Below, in pieces: positions 12,767 to 27,576 of a stretch of 64,000 nt of DNA. Source of the stretch: Sarcomyxa edulis (taxonomy: Eukaryota > Basidiomycota > Agaricomycetes > Agaricales > Mycenaceae); assembly GCA_009761415.1 (NCBI GenBank), contig QUOL01000013.1, positions 362,501 through 426,500 on the forward strand, read 5' to 3'. Under the pieces are notes generated by a model that made no database searches, was not told where the DNA came from, and saw only the letters and a list, made by a program, of their open reading frames with translations. Each line of letters starts with the position of its first letter. Position 1 is the first letter of the stretch. Position numbers and translations under genes: made by a program.

Positions 12767-13888
12767 TTGCGAATGCGAATGAAAGATTGATTGATTGATT
12801 GTAAGATATACACTATTTATTCCACCCTTCCTAACAATCGAAGGGGTTTTCTGCTGTTCATATTTCAAAATGAGGTGATTGTGGCTGTTAGCCTCAAAGG
12901 CTCGGGGAAGTAGCCGAACCAATGGCGAATTCCGCCTTCGTGTGTGCCCTGCTGGAGGTTTCGCCCGATGATACATCCCGAGTGAAACATCCTACGTACG
13001 TACCATAGAACCATCGTAACCACGAGTCTTCCTCTACTCCAAGTCGTTGGTCGAAGTATGAGCGACTTCGAGTCATCGATGTCGATCATACCTATCTTAT
13101 CTCAAATCATATCGATCCTCGGAGGCAACTTGGATGTCAATCGATGTCCAATTCCCTCGGAATCCATTTTCTCAACGTTTCGAAGCTTCTGGCGGTTTCA
13201 GTTGATCTTCGAAGCGCATAGCGTATGAGTCTATGGTACTGATTGTGTTTTATCTTCATGTAGTGTAATAATGATAATAATTCCTCCGAGTCCATCATAA
13301 TGAGATGCAGCGAGGACCTCGGGGCGGGTGTATGTCTAGGTGTAGGGTAAAAGTCGTGATGCGGATGGAAAGAAACGGAACCAAGAAACAAGAAAACCGG
13401 GAAATAGGGAAGGAAAGTCTAGTAATGTACTGGGGTCGTTACGTCGAGAAGTCTACTTACCGTCGTTGTGGATTAGTAGTATGGCTGGGGGGCGTAGGGC
13501 GTATCCGGTACGTATAATGATAGTGAGAGTGATGTTTTAGAATGAGAAAAGAGAGAAAAGAAAAGAAAAGTAGAAAGCTTGAAATCTCCTTGTGGCCTGA
13601 GCCCTTCGAATCCAAATGACCCCCTCTCCATCGTCGAGCTCTTCCTTACCTCTGCGCTGGACACGTCCCCGGGGGTTGCGACGCCTCTCCGGGTTGAGGT
13701 AGATGATAGACAAGACCACATGCGTGAGAGAGAAACATGATGCAGAAGGGTTCCCGAATCTGAGAACAATGTAGTTTCCGTTTGAAGGAGGTGTAGTTGA
13801 TGCATGAGAAGAGACAGAAGAGAGGGAGGATTAACGGAGCAGGAACAATTAGAGGGGTAGGGAAAGAGACGGGAGCTCACACACTGGC
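12767..13888. other. convergent intergenic region
   Basis: Lies between two convergent genes. It has a short GATT repeat at about 12787-12800 and a purine-rich AGAAAAG tract at about 13546-13572. Open frames on the minus strand look like 3' untranslated sequence of the small gene at 13889; nothing recognised. Confidence 0.35.
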
Positions 13889-14258
13889 TCAGACTCTATC
13901 AGCAAGTCTATCTTCGACTCTCTTCTTCAAACCCTTCATTCCGGCGCCCACTTCGCCAAGCTTGTTTTTTTCTTCTCTGTCCATCTTCTCGCCCAGCGCT
14001 TGGATGGACATGTTCAATTCATCTAGTCCTTCCATTCTGAGTTGGTGGTATTCTGCCAGTTTAGCGGCCTGTTCCGCTTTGAGGCTAGGGGGTGAAAGTG
14101 GTAAACGACTTGGTATTCGAGACAAGAAAGAGATATAGACGTTACGTTTTGAACTCCTGGTCTAGGGTATGATGCCATGGATAAAGAACGCCGACTTGAA
14201 AAGAGAGGGCGGCGGTCGCAAGAAAAAAGTTGAGATAAGGAAGAGTTCTAGGGATCAT
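13889..14258 (-). CDS. small single-pass membrane protein with C-terminal coiled coil (102 aa)
   Basis: Two exons, 14258-14146 and 14084-13889, join with matched phase across an intron starting GTAACG and ending CCCCTAG. Residues 6-26 form a hydrophobic segment (TLPYLNFFLATAALSFQVGV). It is followed by a Trp/His-containing loop (PWHHTLDQEF) and then a charged heptad-like region to the end (LKAEQAAKLAEYHQLRMEG, GMKGLKKRVEDRL). The layout resembles small inner-mitochondrial or ER single-span proteins with a soluble coiled coil, but I do not recognise the family and assign no function. No cleavable signal is obvious; the segment may act as an anchor. The frame is supported by the splice join and by strong helix-forming composition. 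Confidence 0.6.
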
Positions 14259-17200
14259 GATATCGATAAATTGCGAGAGAGAGAAATTAATAAACAGGGG
14301 GATAAGTGACGACCCAAGTGGAAGTCGGATTCAGAACAGGAGAAGCCAATAGTGCAAGTACAGAGGGGACGAGTACGCTGCCAGCAGAAAAACTCTCGGC
14401 TGTGCGTTATAAGGAAGAAGAGGTATTGGTATTCCACGTGTTTGATAGATCAAGGCCTAGACTCTTTTTTCCATAAAATACCATTTCCTGGATATCCTTG
14501 TTCCGGATCATATGCGTTTTTGCGATTCTCATTGGCCCGCAGTGCTTGCAGGTGACCGACATGACGAACGGACTTCCGACGAATGGGGAGCTTCAAAACC
14601 TGAAAGTTTTTATGGGTTACGCGAAATGCACATGCATGCACCGCACGAGGGTATTCATCGGACAAATTGACTACACAACATACATAAGCTTTCCTCATGT
14701 TCGGATTGATGTTCGGCCTCCATAAAAGAGGATTCCGAGTTGCCTTGGCCATACAATGATCACGGTGGTGGCGCAACTTTCATCGAAATTTGCGGCTGAA
14801 TCGAGGCGTATTTGTAGTTGATCGCCAGTCTATTTTGATCGTGTGCACCAGGCTCGGGAATAGATTGTTTTTATTGGTGGATACCTGCAGCTCATGGAGC
14901 TAAACACAAGACGATAAGTGGATGTTTAAATGGATGTTCCAAGCCGTCGACAGTACAAGATCGTTGAAGAAGCCCGGGGCAAGGACGGGTTTCGGAGGAT
15001 GACTAATGCGGAGACTTGCGGAACTCACAACCGCAAATACGGCCAAGTAGCCCCTGTCTCAGCCGAAACGGGATCGCCGGCGGTCCTCCTGAATATTCGA
15101 GTTTGAGTTCAGTACGCACCAACAGGCCCCACCAGGTCAAAGTTTGCATCATACCATCACACCATCAGTATGGACGCAAAGAGGAGAGAGGGTGGGAATC
15201 CGTGCGAAGAACAAGAAAGACGCGTCGAAGAAAATCATGGCGCGTTTCTGCGAGGACAATGGTGGCAGTCAGTCTTCTGATAGTGAAACTCGAAGGATGA
15301 AACTTGGGGGCGGGCGTACTCTGTGCGTTTCCGGGTCTACCCAACTGTGAAGAAGTAAGAGCCAGGCGATACAGGGAAGGTTATCCACGGCCGCTGCGTT
15401 CCTTGCAGCTATCACATGTCGAGATATATAGACCCTACGAGAAAACACGAGGTGGAAAAAAGTGAGATTACGCTACGACGTGGCAAGCTGGACAGAAAGA
15501 GTAGGAGTTCATCGATGCACAAAGAAAGTAGCAGAAAATACGACGTACAAAAACGCTTATGTAACTCCACTTCAACTGGAGTTAGACCGAAGATGTAATC
15601 CAATTTTGAATCAACTTTCTTCAGTTTTTTGTACCGTGTGGATAAAGACAGTATTAAATCTGCAGTGAAGAGAGGCCCAGCGATGGCAGTGGCCGTCTCA
15701 GGACTGTCTGACCTTGAAGTCTCAATCCTGTGCATGGGCAGAAGAGATGCGACGACTCACGCTTAGTAGTCCCAAAGGAAATGCGACTCGGGGGTGGGCA
15801 ATGATGGTACGACCACATCTTCGTTGTTCTCTTGCTCAAAATCGTAGGGTGTGGACTCGCTGTCATCCTCGGGAAGGAGAGGCATTAGCTCGTCTTCGCC
15901 GTCTTCGTTGCCCGACGACGCGGTCTCCGAGAGATAGCCGTGCAATCTGCGTAGCTTTCGATGTCTAGCACGACTAGTTCGTCAGGGTCAGTCTTCTTGA
16001 GACTCTTGAGCCGTCGGTGGAGATAGTTCTGTCAGTGCAGCAGGAAACGATTCGATCTCCGAGTCACTGCTATTTCAGTCAACTACAATGGGACAAATGG
16101 TTGTTAACGCGTAAATCTACTTGATATTAGGGTTTGCGTGCGCACGTGAAAGCATCAGTGTGCGAAATCTCAAGGTCTTACGCGGCTGGTGTAGGAGATG
16201 CAGATACTCAGGCTGTCTGTCGATTCCTAGAATCACTTACAAGGAGTAGGTGACTTTGGGCTGGAACGTAGAACTTTAAGCCCCCTTGTCTCGAGCGACT
16301 GACATTTGTGAATCGTTTTTCTCAACCGGAAGGAGCATGACTCACCAGATTTTCGCAGGATCAATGATCATAGACGCACGATAGCAATGTAAATCTGGAA
16401 GGTGACCTAAAGACCATCAGAACCGCGAAGCTGGCCTATGAATAGTATCAGTCAGTCATAGCATCATTTTCCAGTATATGACTAGAGTACGGGACAAGAG
16501 ACAGGTCTCGTACGCGTACGCTGCTGCTGCCATGGTCTGTGGATGGAGGTTGAGTTTGAGTGAGACTCATCGTGACACTGCGTGACATTGTTGATTGCAA
16601 AAGCCACGCGATGCTTGCCTCCGCCTTCCTCCGCCTTCGACTGCATCGACTGCAAATTTCCGATTGTCTTGTAAACGCATGTCGATCCTCGAATGTTCCT
16701 GCGCACGGTGAAGAAATCGGGTACTGGCAGCGATACTAGCATTGGAAAAGAATGTCTTCAACTTCGACACCTCTGTTTACATCTGACACGGACCATTTTT
16801 ATCGTCATTGGAACTGGGACTTTGGATCTCTGCCAGGCCAGTTGCATATCTCTCAATCACGGAGCATTTTCATTTCTGCAACCCAGGATTAAAGAACTTT
16901 TGGGCCTCCTTGGACACGGTCACATGCTGCTAGTCAAGTCTTACATTGCATGTGCTCTGTTTACCTCCCGAGATTGTTGCAGCAGCTCTACTTCTTTGCC
17001 TGTACCGGAAGGCAGTCCAGACCTTTTCCAGCGGATGATACAGACCATCTAACTGCCGGCCAAGCTCGCAGTAGCCAGAGAAATGTGGGATACAAGTCGA
17101 AATCGAGCCATCCTAGGTTACGCTTCACTTTTCAAAGACACGCGACGACGGATAGAAACTGTCGTGAATCGACGTCCGCCACGCTGAGGCTTGGCTTTCT

Positions 17201-18088
17201 TTTACTTGCCTCGTCGTCTACTTTGAACCTGTAATTGCTGTTCTCCATGATTGGTCCTCGCTCTTCGAATCTCGTTATGCAGCATAGGATCCTCCCTCGT
17301 TTTCGGCTTCGCCAGAACAATTCAACGTCACGCATGTCTAACCACTTCCCCTCATCGAATCAGCTCGCTTGTTTAAACTTCAGATTATCATCTCGAGGCA
17401 AAACCAAGTATTCGGATCGAAGCGATCTATATGATCGTGAGGAGAGAAGTGACTACACTGCCTCGTGCTCAGTACTCCCGAATGACAGCCTGAGTTGCTC
17501 TTTGATGGAGTTCGGGAGAAGGCAAGGGACCCACTTATATAATCGATATCTCCTTCCCCTCAACCCTGCTACCAGCCTAGTGTTGAATCGCGGCCTGTCC
17601 TGTTGTATCTTAGTGCGTACGCGGGGCATGGAGGTGGTACCCAAAAAACTAACGACATGAACATCAGTTTCTCTTTCTGGCATTCGAGCCAGACCACAGT
17701 CGTCGACAGACCGAGCCAGTCGGGCCCATCATTGTCAGATTATCCCCTTTTGTGACCCCAGATTCCACTGTCAAGGACTCAAGTGATAAGCACAGGTATG
17801 TCATCCACCTAATGTGCATCCATCTTGCCATCCTCAGCGAGATCGTACACTGATGTCCTGGTCCTCATCGCGCGGTACAAATGGCAATTTTTGATATCTG
17901 CGTTGATATAGGCTCAGCGCTCAGTAGCACTTATACGTGTTGATTTAGATTATTCGGGTAAGAACTTTCCTTCCAAAGCTTTCTTCTCAGTATGATTGCA
18001 TCGCGCGTCTTGCAATAATAAGTATGGTCCAACCGTGGGTCGTAATCTCATCGACTGATTTTCTTGCTCATTGATACCTGTGAGGAGG
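14259..18088. other. unassigned interval, no confident gene
   Basis: About 3.8 kb without a gene I can support. A minus-strand fragment at 15763-15965 reads as an acidic, Ser/Glu-rich exon-like stretch preceded by an AG acceptor, but no upstream partner exon fits. The rest has only short unrelated frames. Confidence 0.3.
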
Positions 18089-19552
18089 ATGGTCAATTCA
18101 GCTACAAGCGAGATATATGGGTTCCTTTCGCGCTCTGTTGTCCCGCCCGAGCTTTTCACAGCAAAAGGTCCGTGTGCTCACTGTTGTCTCTAGCTAATCT
18201 AATATTTTTTTAGGTGCATCCGAGTCGGAAATTGCGGCCCTTGCATTCATGTTATGGGACACTAGTGAGTCACCGAAAGGTCTCAATATCTCTATACAGT
18301 GGTCTGGAATGACATGCATACCCAGTGATTTACTTCTCTGATGAAGTCGAGTACATTTGGAAGTGAGTATGGATGTTTCTTTACTTGTACCTCCGCGCGG
18401 CTGATCTTACTGATCCAGGGGCCCGAATACCTGGATAAAATACATGTACATCTTCATCAGGCACGTTCCTCTCACAGTCCAGGTGTAAGTATTCTATATT
18501 AAGTCTATCCCGTGCATCGAATCTCATGAAATATGCAGAACTGCCGCAGTTATCAGCGCCTCACCTGGAATATTGTTCTCCGAATATGTATGCAAATCTG
18601 TGGTCATATTCGAAGCATCTACAATGGTGGCTACAACGCTGGCCGTGGAACTCATTCTTGTCATTCGTGGTATGTTGCGGTGCCATTTTCGTTGTAGAGG
18701 ACTCACCACTCATGTGGCGCCAGTTTATGTGATGTATAGCAGGAGCAAGATCGTTCTTTGGGCATTGTCTCCCATGTTTCTTGCAGAGATCGGCGTCATG
18801 ATCATGTCTGTGGCTAGAACCATTCCCCAATTCCGCTTCACCCCGCATTGTCTAAGTACCACCGCGGCTTCGATCTTCTTGGGATGTTGGTACGTGTGAA
18901 GTTATTCAATGGATATTGCAATGCTCATCTATATCTGTATTCATGGACTGAAAGGCTCTCTTCGCTTGTGTTCGAAAGCATTCTTTTCATCCTCACCCTG
19001 GTTCAATTTATTCGCGTCGTTCATCGGGATTATGTCACAGGCAAACACACTTTCGTCTACATCTTCATCCGAGATGGTATATGGGCTTTTGCCCTCATTT
19101 TCGGTGTGTCTTCGTCTCAGAGCCCTCTTGGATTCCAGACTAACGGTATGGTTACGAAAACAGTCATCTTCCTCATCACTACTCTTATGTATCAACTTGA
19201 TGCGCCAGTAGCAGCTGCGTGCTTCTTGTGAGCCACTGACTAGACGGTTATCGGTATGCCACTTATCCTACTTTCTCAGCTGGGCACTTGCTATAGTGTC
19301 TTTCACGGTCAGTTTTGTATTTCTTCGTCCTCTTCAAGTTGGACTCTTCCTCATCTAGCGTATATCCTCTAGGGATCACATGTTCTGCTGAATTTGAGAC
19401 AACTCGTCTTAACCAGCCTCGTCGTGACCACCAGGACATCCGACGTCGAATACTTATCGGAGCACCATGAAATGGCGTTCAGGCGCACCATAGGCTCGGC
19501 TGCCCCTACCCATGAACCAGGTGGGCTTGATGATAACTCTCATCAGATCTAG
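18089..19552 (+). CDS. DUF6533 multi-pass membrane protein, 10 exons
   Basis: Exons: 18089-18167, 18214-18264, 18326-18362, 18419-18484, 18539-18669, 18724-18889, 18955-19103, 19164-19227, 19280-19307 and 19373-19552; 316 residues with all phases matching. The N-terminal half carries the DUF6533 signature: WDTMIYFSDEVEYIWK followed by an aromatic helix (IKYMYIFIRHVPL). Further hydrophobic helices follow (TMVATTLAVELILVIRVYVMY, IVLWALSPMFLAEIGVMIM, LVFESILFILTLVQFIRVV, VIFLITTLMYQL, CFFWALAIVSFT), giving roughly seven spans and a short polar C-tail. DUF6533 proteins are expanded in basidiomycetes, and their biochemical role is unknown. The topology resembles a receptor-like seven-helix protein, but that is only analogy. 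Intron 19104-19163 is 60 nt and stop-free, so retention would insert 20 residues. Confidence 0.85.
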
Positions 19553-20640
19553 TCCCTGATGATAGACCAAGACTTCGCAGTCTCTTCCATGTCCACCGAC
19601 GAACATATTGAAAATCGCCACAATGTCTGAAATGTAAACCACCGCAAAACTCGCCTCTGTAATTCTACCCTGTACTAATTTATTGGATCGCAATGAAATC
19701 TTGGTATCTATTTATCCACCGCACTACTGTCTTCATTTGCGCGAAAGGCCACGGTAGAAAGGCGGGAGAGGGATGGCCAGAAGCGTGCCAGATCCACGAG
19801 ACGATCAGGGTGGAATCGAGTCGTCGTTCGATGAGAGTCGATAGTGATATTCTGCTATATGCTAAGATGTCCTGAGAGCTTGTGACAGTACCTTGAGGAG
19901 CATGGGATCAAAATAGGAACTTTTGCGGCTCGCTTCCATCAAGGCTTCCATCATTTTGACTAGTACCCTCAAGAAGAATTTGGCCAGCTTACTTCAAACT
20001 CGCAAAGCAATGTAACAAGCCTAGCGTGCTTGGCGTACCTTCTGTATAACATGTACACCAACCAACGAATCAGGCGGGGTCATTGTGGCCAGTGAGTCCG
20101 AGTCACCACCATGAATCGTCAACAGTTGATAGACCGGTAACTGATCTGTCTACTAGAAGAGACTAGAAGGGCATCTACGACAGAACGCTTGCCTTCCGAT
20201 ACAGTCGTGTACATCTCCCTTGTTCCGAGTCTGAACAATTGACTTGATAACGCAAAAAACTGTCAGAACCAAATCCTGATGGCGATGCTACACGAAAGAC
20301 AGGTTTGTCCATAGGTTTATCTTGAACTTCCTGGTGACATTGATGACGATTATGAATAGGCTATACAGCTTCAGATATCTCATGGTGGCAGGAAAAAGCG
20401 CGTGCCAATTTGGTGCCAATAGTTGATTGCCGAGACGAAGAGTCATTTCTACCCTTGACCCACAAGAGTTGCACAAAAGCTCGTCTGGTCGAACTTCAGA
20501 GATATTTCTGCACGCTCTATACCATATGTCTCCCCAAACGCTCTACAGTCATCCGTGATCAGGTTCGTGTGGACGAGCACGTATCATTTCCCCATTTCCC
20601 CCCAATACGCGTGGTTTCCTTTACCACCGATCCCTGATTC
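19553..20640. other. intergenic
   Basis: No gene, repeat or RNA recognised. Contains the 3' flank of the DUF6533 gene. Confidence 0.35.
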
Positions 20641-20648
20641 TGCTCCTC

Positions 20649-21500
20649 TTGCTGGAACTGTGTTTTGCTCAGAGGCCCGACTTGGGATCTATGTCGCGAA
20701 CCCACAAGGCTTACTCAGATCGCTGTGACTTGGTCTTCGAGTGCCACTTTGCTTCCTCTCGATTTCAGACCCCCCTTTTGTCAACGCGGCAATATGAAAA
20801 TCCTTGTCGAACAAGTTCTTGTTCTTCCTCAAACATTGTCAAAACATCGACCTCCTCATCGAACGACAAGCTGTCCAGCTATTCCTCGGGCTGCCGTCTG
20901 GTTCACTCAATTGATCAGTCTCTGCGAATAGATAATGCGTTTTGCTCTGATCATGACTGGGGCTTTCCTGTCGCTGTATCAGCTCCCGGACCTACACTAC
21001 GTCGTCTTGTTTGGGGGACGTGGGATACCTTGGGGATCTTGGACATCTCGCTTCCCTGCTTGGCCCACCTCTATGTTCAATGCACTACCGTCTACTTCGA
21101 TACGTTATCAAGGATGCCACGCATTTCCGTGGGTCATCTGTAGTGTTATCTCGATCACAGGAGTGCCACCCACCAAGAACATGCAAAAATTATTCCCGTG
21201 CTTACGCATACTGTGCGTCCATGCACGTATGCTCCTCGGGGCCTCTTGCGTCGCTCCCCTCCTCCGATCCCTGGTACTTACGAAGCTCTGAACTCGACAC
21301 GTGTTTCGTGACCTCCAGAGACGTGAACCTCATACGAAGTTTCTGCAGAGGAAGGTAGCCTTGAAACGGTTATCCACCATACTCCTTTACTCCTTCTCTC
21401 ATTTCCCTTCGCGTTCATCAGCAGATAGACTCGACAACTATGGCTGCCATCGCATGCTTCGACCTCGTGCCACTCGTGCAGCATCTCAAGATGCTATGCC
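20649..21500 (+). pseudogene. F-box/LRR-like remnants in shifting frames
   Basis: Coding-like stretches occur in different forward frames. At about 20990-21135 a leucine-rich piece reads LRRLVWGTWDTLGILDIS and SLPCLAHLYVQCTTVYF. At about 21181-21290, in another frame, comes KLFPCLRILCVHARMLLG. These look like the leucine-rich C-terminal parts of basidiomycete F-box proteins. I could not connect them with valid splice sites: the donors in the first frame have the wrong phase or would give introns under 30 nt, and stops intervene. A further open, coding-like stretch (21535 to about 21830) runs up to the deaminase start. The simplest reading is a decayed gene. A spliced gene with unusual introns is not excluded. 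Confidence 0.35.
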
Positions 21501-21838
21501 ACTGTAATACGATACAGAGTGTCACAGGGATTCGATGACGGAGGCTCGACGGCCACGCCGTGATTATAATGTTGATCGCCCTATTAACCCTGATAGAGAT
21601 CTTTTAGTGTCGTGCGACATCGATCTGCATGGTACGGGGCCGGATGTCAAGGATTTTGAGGCACGAGGATGGTTTGATCTTGGAGCTCTCATGATCAACT
21701 ATCTCGGTGGCACGCTGACATATGTTCATTTCAAACTCCGATTTTCCCTTCCTTTGTTTGGACCCATGGATATAAAACGTTATTTGGCTACCATTTTTCC
21801 TGACACCTACTACCATCATACTGCAGGGCAAACACAAA

Positions 21839-23381
21839 ATGGAAAACTTCTCCACCTCTTCCGCCACTCCCGAGTCTATCCTAGTATCGCTATATTCTCT
21901 CAAATCGACATTGCCACCAACCCTAGCGCGACGAGACGATCTTTATACCCGTTCCAAGGATCAAGACAACGTGTCTCGCCTTCTCGAATCCATATGTACT
22001 ATCTGCGTTTCCAAGCCTAAAAGTGATACCATCGCGGTGGCACTCGAGACAGTTGGGGTCACCAAAGTTATCAATCTCTACGTCGCCGGAGCCTCGGAAT
22101 TCGATGGTCCATCGATGGAGTGCCACTTGGTAAAGGTGTGGTCTCACCTACGACAAATCTATGCCCGGAATCAAACAATTTCCACCTCTGGTGCTTTGGA
22201 TCGTGGTCTGAAGGATATGGAGATGACCCGTCTCAGAGTCGCTCTCTTGTTTGATGTATATGCCTTTTGCTGGGCGAAATTCTCAGCAGTCTATCGCAAA
22301 TATGCCACAGCCCTTCTAGATGCTTTTGCTTTTCTCTCCAGCCGCGGAGGTTGCGTGGGGGCTTTCCGGACTACCTCAGAATATGGTATGGTCCTGCAGA
22401 CCAAACTGCTTTTGGAGGAGCTTCAGCCTGTAGCAAACATGGACTTTCCTCTGGATATATGTCAATTCCATGTTGCCGTCAATCTTGCGTTGGAAAGACT
22501 CACTCCCTTTCTAGCCAAGAGTCATGACAAGGTCAAGGAAAGTGATACCTTCGAACGTTTCGAAAGCATACTCAGTACGGGTTTTATTTTCGATTTGTAC
22601 TCTTTCCATTCCTTCGACTGACTCGACTTCCAATATTATAGAAGAAAAAACTACTTTAAAATATGTGCCACTCCGACGGTGCCTCCTAAAGATGTTCTCT
22701 CTCACTCGTTCCATCAACAATCTTGTTGTCTTCGCTATCGATGTCTCTCGACGTTCAAAACGGAAAGCCTGGTTCGACTATGACCTGCATGTTATCTTCG
22801 TTCCACGACAGACACCTCCTCCGTACACAGCCGCCTTGTATGACCAGTATCTCTTGGAATATTGTCAGGCTTACGCCGTGCCACCACGCACCAGTACTGA
22901 ACCCCGAAGCACCTTCAAGAAGAGACCCTCACTGAACGAGATAAAACGTCTTTGGCACCGCAGAATCGTAACACCTCTCATGCAACACATCGACCACATC
23001 CCGACGTTGTCGACCAATGGCGCGATCATCAGTGTTCCTCAGGTATCGGTGCATTCTGAATGCACTTTACGCGCTTATCTGTTCAACAATCACATTCGAC
23101 CATACCGCTATATCGCCTGCTCGAAGCTTCGAGGCTCCTGTTATGCTTGTTTCAATTTCTTTCGTGCATGTAACTCCTTTGAAACAAGGGAGGTGTTGCC
23201 CAAGATGTCCTGTTTACGCCCCGATTCGATTTGGCTCAGTAACGCGTCTAACGAGAGTGATATCGAGTTTCCTTGGGTGATGCCCTTGATCGAGGACAAG
23301 CGTGCAAGTGCGAAGATCAGCGGGGAGATGGTGGAGATCTTGCAAGCTGAGTTTGTAGTGGCATGGAACAAACCGAACTAA
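21839..23381 (+). CDS. OTT_1508-like deaminase family protein
   Basis: Two exons, 21839-22574 and 22642-23381 (491 residues), joined across a GTACGG..TTATAG intron with matched phase. The C-terminal region has the deaminase layout: VHSECTL with His383 and Glu385 as the expected zinc ligand and proton shuttle, then YIACSKLRGSCYAC with Cys412 and Cys415 as the other zinc ligands, then an aromatic helix. This matches the OTT_1508-like deaminases, a fungal-expanded branch of the nucleic-acid deaminase superfamily that also contains bacterial polymorphic toxins. The N-terminal ~370 residues are mostly helical and unassigned; such an N-terminal region is usual in fungal members. Two extra residues (RG) lie between the SKL and SCYAC segments compared with the form I expect. 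The natural substrate is unknown. The start has a good context (AAAATGG) and follows the remnants above. It converges on the FMO gene 84 bp away. Confidence 0.82.
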
Positions 23382-23465
23382 AAGATGTGAAGTGGGGCAA
23401 AGGAAAGACGGTGATGTTTAGATAACATGTACAATACGAAGAATACATGATGCAACTTTAGCCCC

Positions 23466-25059
23466 TCAGTTTGACTTTGGCTTCTCTAGTTCAAGATCTT
23501 TCGCAACCTTGAGAGCCTCGTACTTCTTCGCATACGATTGTTCTCTCTCGTTCCAGCTCTCATCATCCCAGTCTGCCAACTCAGTCCCTAGTTCCGATCT
23601 CGCACCGACGACGTCTTTCCGCAACGCGAGCGCGTATCCTTGTTCTTCTTGGTCCAAGAAATGGAACGACACGAACGAAGACGGTGTTTCAACGCCCTCC
23701 CTGAGTAGCCGGACCCTCTCTAGCCTTTCTTTCTCGTACACCAATAGACATTCTGGCTTGTCAGGATACACAACCTCACCGTTCCAGGCGAGTGTTAACC
23801 ATGTACTGCTGAGATCTGCCAAAGTGAACGGAGTGTATGATACAACTGCACCGATGAACGCCAATGTGGGATTATACGCGTAAAGTATGTGTCGATAAAG
23901 AGAGGGTATTCGAGGAGGGTGGGTCGAAGGTGTCGCTAATGGCACGAGCTTCTCCGAATTCAAGTCGTGCTGACCGACGTGAACGAAAGAAGGGATGGCT
24001 CGATACCTGTAAGCAATGTTCGTGAGATTAGACACATTATCAGCAACTTTGAAAGTAGAACTAACCCAGCCCCGATGAAAACATAATCCAGATCTCGGAT
24101 AGTCGTGCCGTCTTTCAATTCCACGGCCAGTTTATCCCCTTCGACGGTGTACCGCGTTATAGGCGCGACGTCGATGATATTGGGATCAGGTAAAGAAGGG
24201 CACCTGGGACTAGCGGGATGCCTTATAGATCGATGTACAGGCGTTACGGCTACACGAACCAACTGCGCCGCCATATCATTTGCCGAGTTCCCATTTCCTA
24301 CTACCAGTACGCGCTATACAATGGTCAGTATAAATGCCTGCTATAGCCATGGAAGTAGATTGATGACTCACCTTGCCCTCGTATCCCAGAGGTCCTCTCC
24401 ACCACTTGGCGTGTTTCGCCAAACCTTTCTCTCTAGCCTTGTCTAAGCCTTCAGTCTCCGGCCAAACGGGATGATCATAGAACCCCGTAGCCAATACAAC
24501 CGCATCCCATACTTCTTCGATTATTGAGCCTTTATTCCAGTCCTTGAGGCTCACTTTCCATCCAGTTCTTTCTGGTAACTCGTCAACGGACAGTACTTCG
24601 ATACCTAGCTTGATCTTCCCATTATCGATGAACCTTTGAGCAAATCCCCGAAGGTATTCATGAGTTTCTGTGAGGTTGGGATACGGTTGGGTAGGTGAAG
24701 AGGGCGGTGGAGCGAAAGGACAGAGCGAAAAAGACAGGTTTTTAGGAAGGACGTTGCCTATCAAGCCTGGATAGGCTGGAGAAGGCCATCGGGGGATCCC
24801 CTTCGAATCCGACGATGTTTCAGGATTATCTAGATACCTTCGTGCAGAGTCCAGAATCAGGATACAAAGACTTGAAAGAAGACAACTATTAGGCAACTCA
24901 CCATACACCTCCGATATCATCTCTCCTTTCTACCAGCTCGACATGATCAAAATGGCCTCGTTCGAGGAGATTACGGAGTGCAACGAGACCTGTTGCGCCG
25001 CCTCCGATGATGAGGACGCGTTTTGGCTTTGGTGGCGACTGGAGGACCGGGATTGTCAT
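23466..25059 (-). CDS. flavin-containing monooxygenase (FMO-like), 4 exons
   Basis: Exons 25059-24902, 24837-24372, 24313-24066 and 24006-23466 join in phase to 470 residues. Near residues 14-25 is the FAD Rossmann motif VLIIGGGATGLVALRNLLERG. After the first intron comes the FMO-type segment around AYPGLIGNVLPKN. VLATGFYDHPVWP is the ATG-containing motif. RVLVVGNGNSANDMAAQLV at the start of exon 3 is the second dinucleotide motif for NADPH, and VFIGAG precedes the C-terminal domain. Class B flavin monooxygenases insert one oxygen atom from O2 into N, S or carbonyl substrates using NADPH; substrate here is unknown. A C-terminal charged helix ends in EKPKSN with no membrane anchor, unlike mammalian FMOs. 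It converges with the deaminase gene and lies in tandem with the kinase. Confidence 0.9.
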
Positions 25060-25409
25060 GGCGGGCTATGTATGATTTACGAGGGATTCTTTCTCGTTAT
25101 CCCAGAAGATAGGACGTCCATCTTATCTATTCGTATCTCGAGGGAATATATGGCTAAGAAGGGGCCCGGTGGCCAGAGCATTCCTACAAATTGCGCGATA
25201 TGTTGAGTGGATGAGAGCGATCAGTCAAATTTCGGGGAATCCACGAGAAAAAATTGGTGGCTAAGTATATACAGACCCGGATATCGTTATAACAGTAGAT
25301 ACCAATACAGTAGAAGTAGACCTACGCGACCAGACAATAGATCGTCAATAGCAAAGGAAATAAGTGAAAAGACTGAGAGAAAAAAAAGAGCCAAGGTCAC
25401 AAATTTAGA

Positions 25410-27576
<2,167 letters not shown>

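Noticed and set aside
13473..13880. Minus-strand 135-codon open frame
   Set aside because: Ser/Leu/Phe-rich composition comes from purine-rich simple sequence on the plus strand; it is more likely 3' untranslated sequence of the gene at 13889-14258.
15763..15965. Acidic, Ser/Glu-rich minus-strand open stretch with an AG acceptor
   Set aside because: No upstream exon could be joined in phase, and a second overlapping frame is also open, so coding status is not supported.
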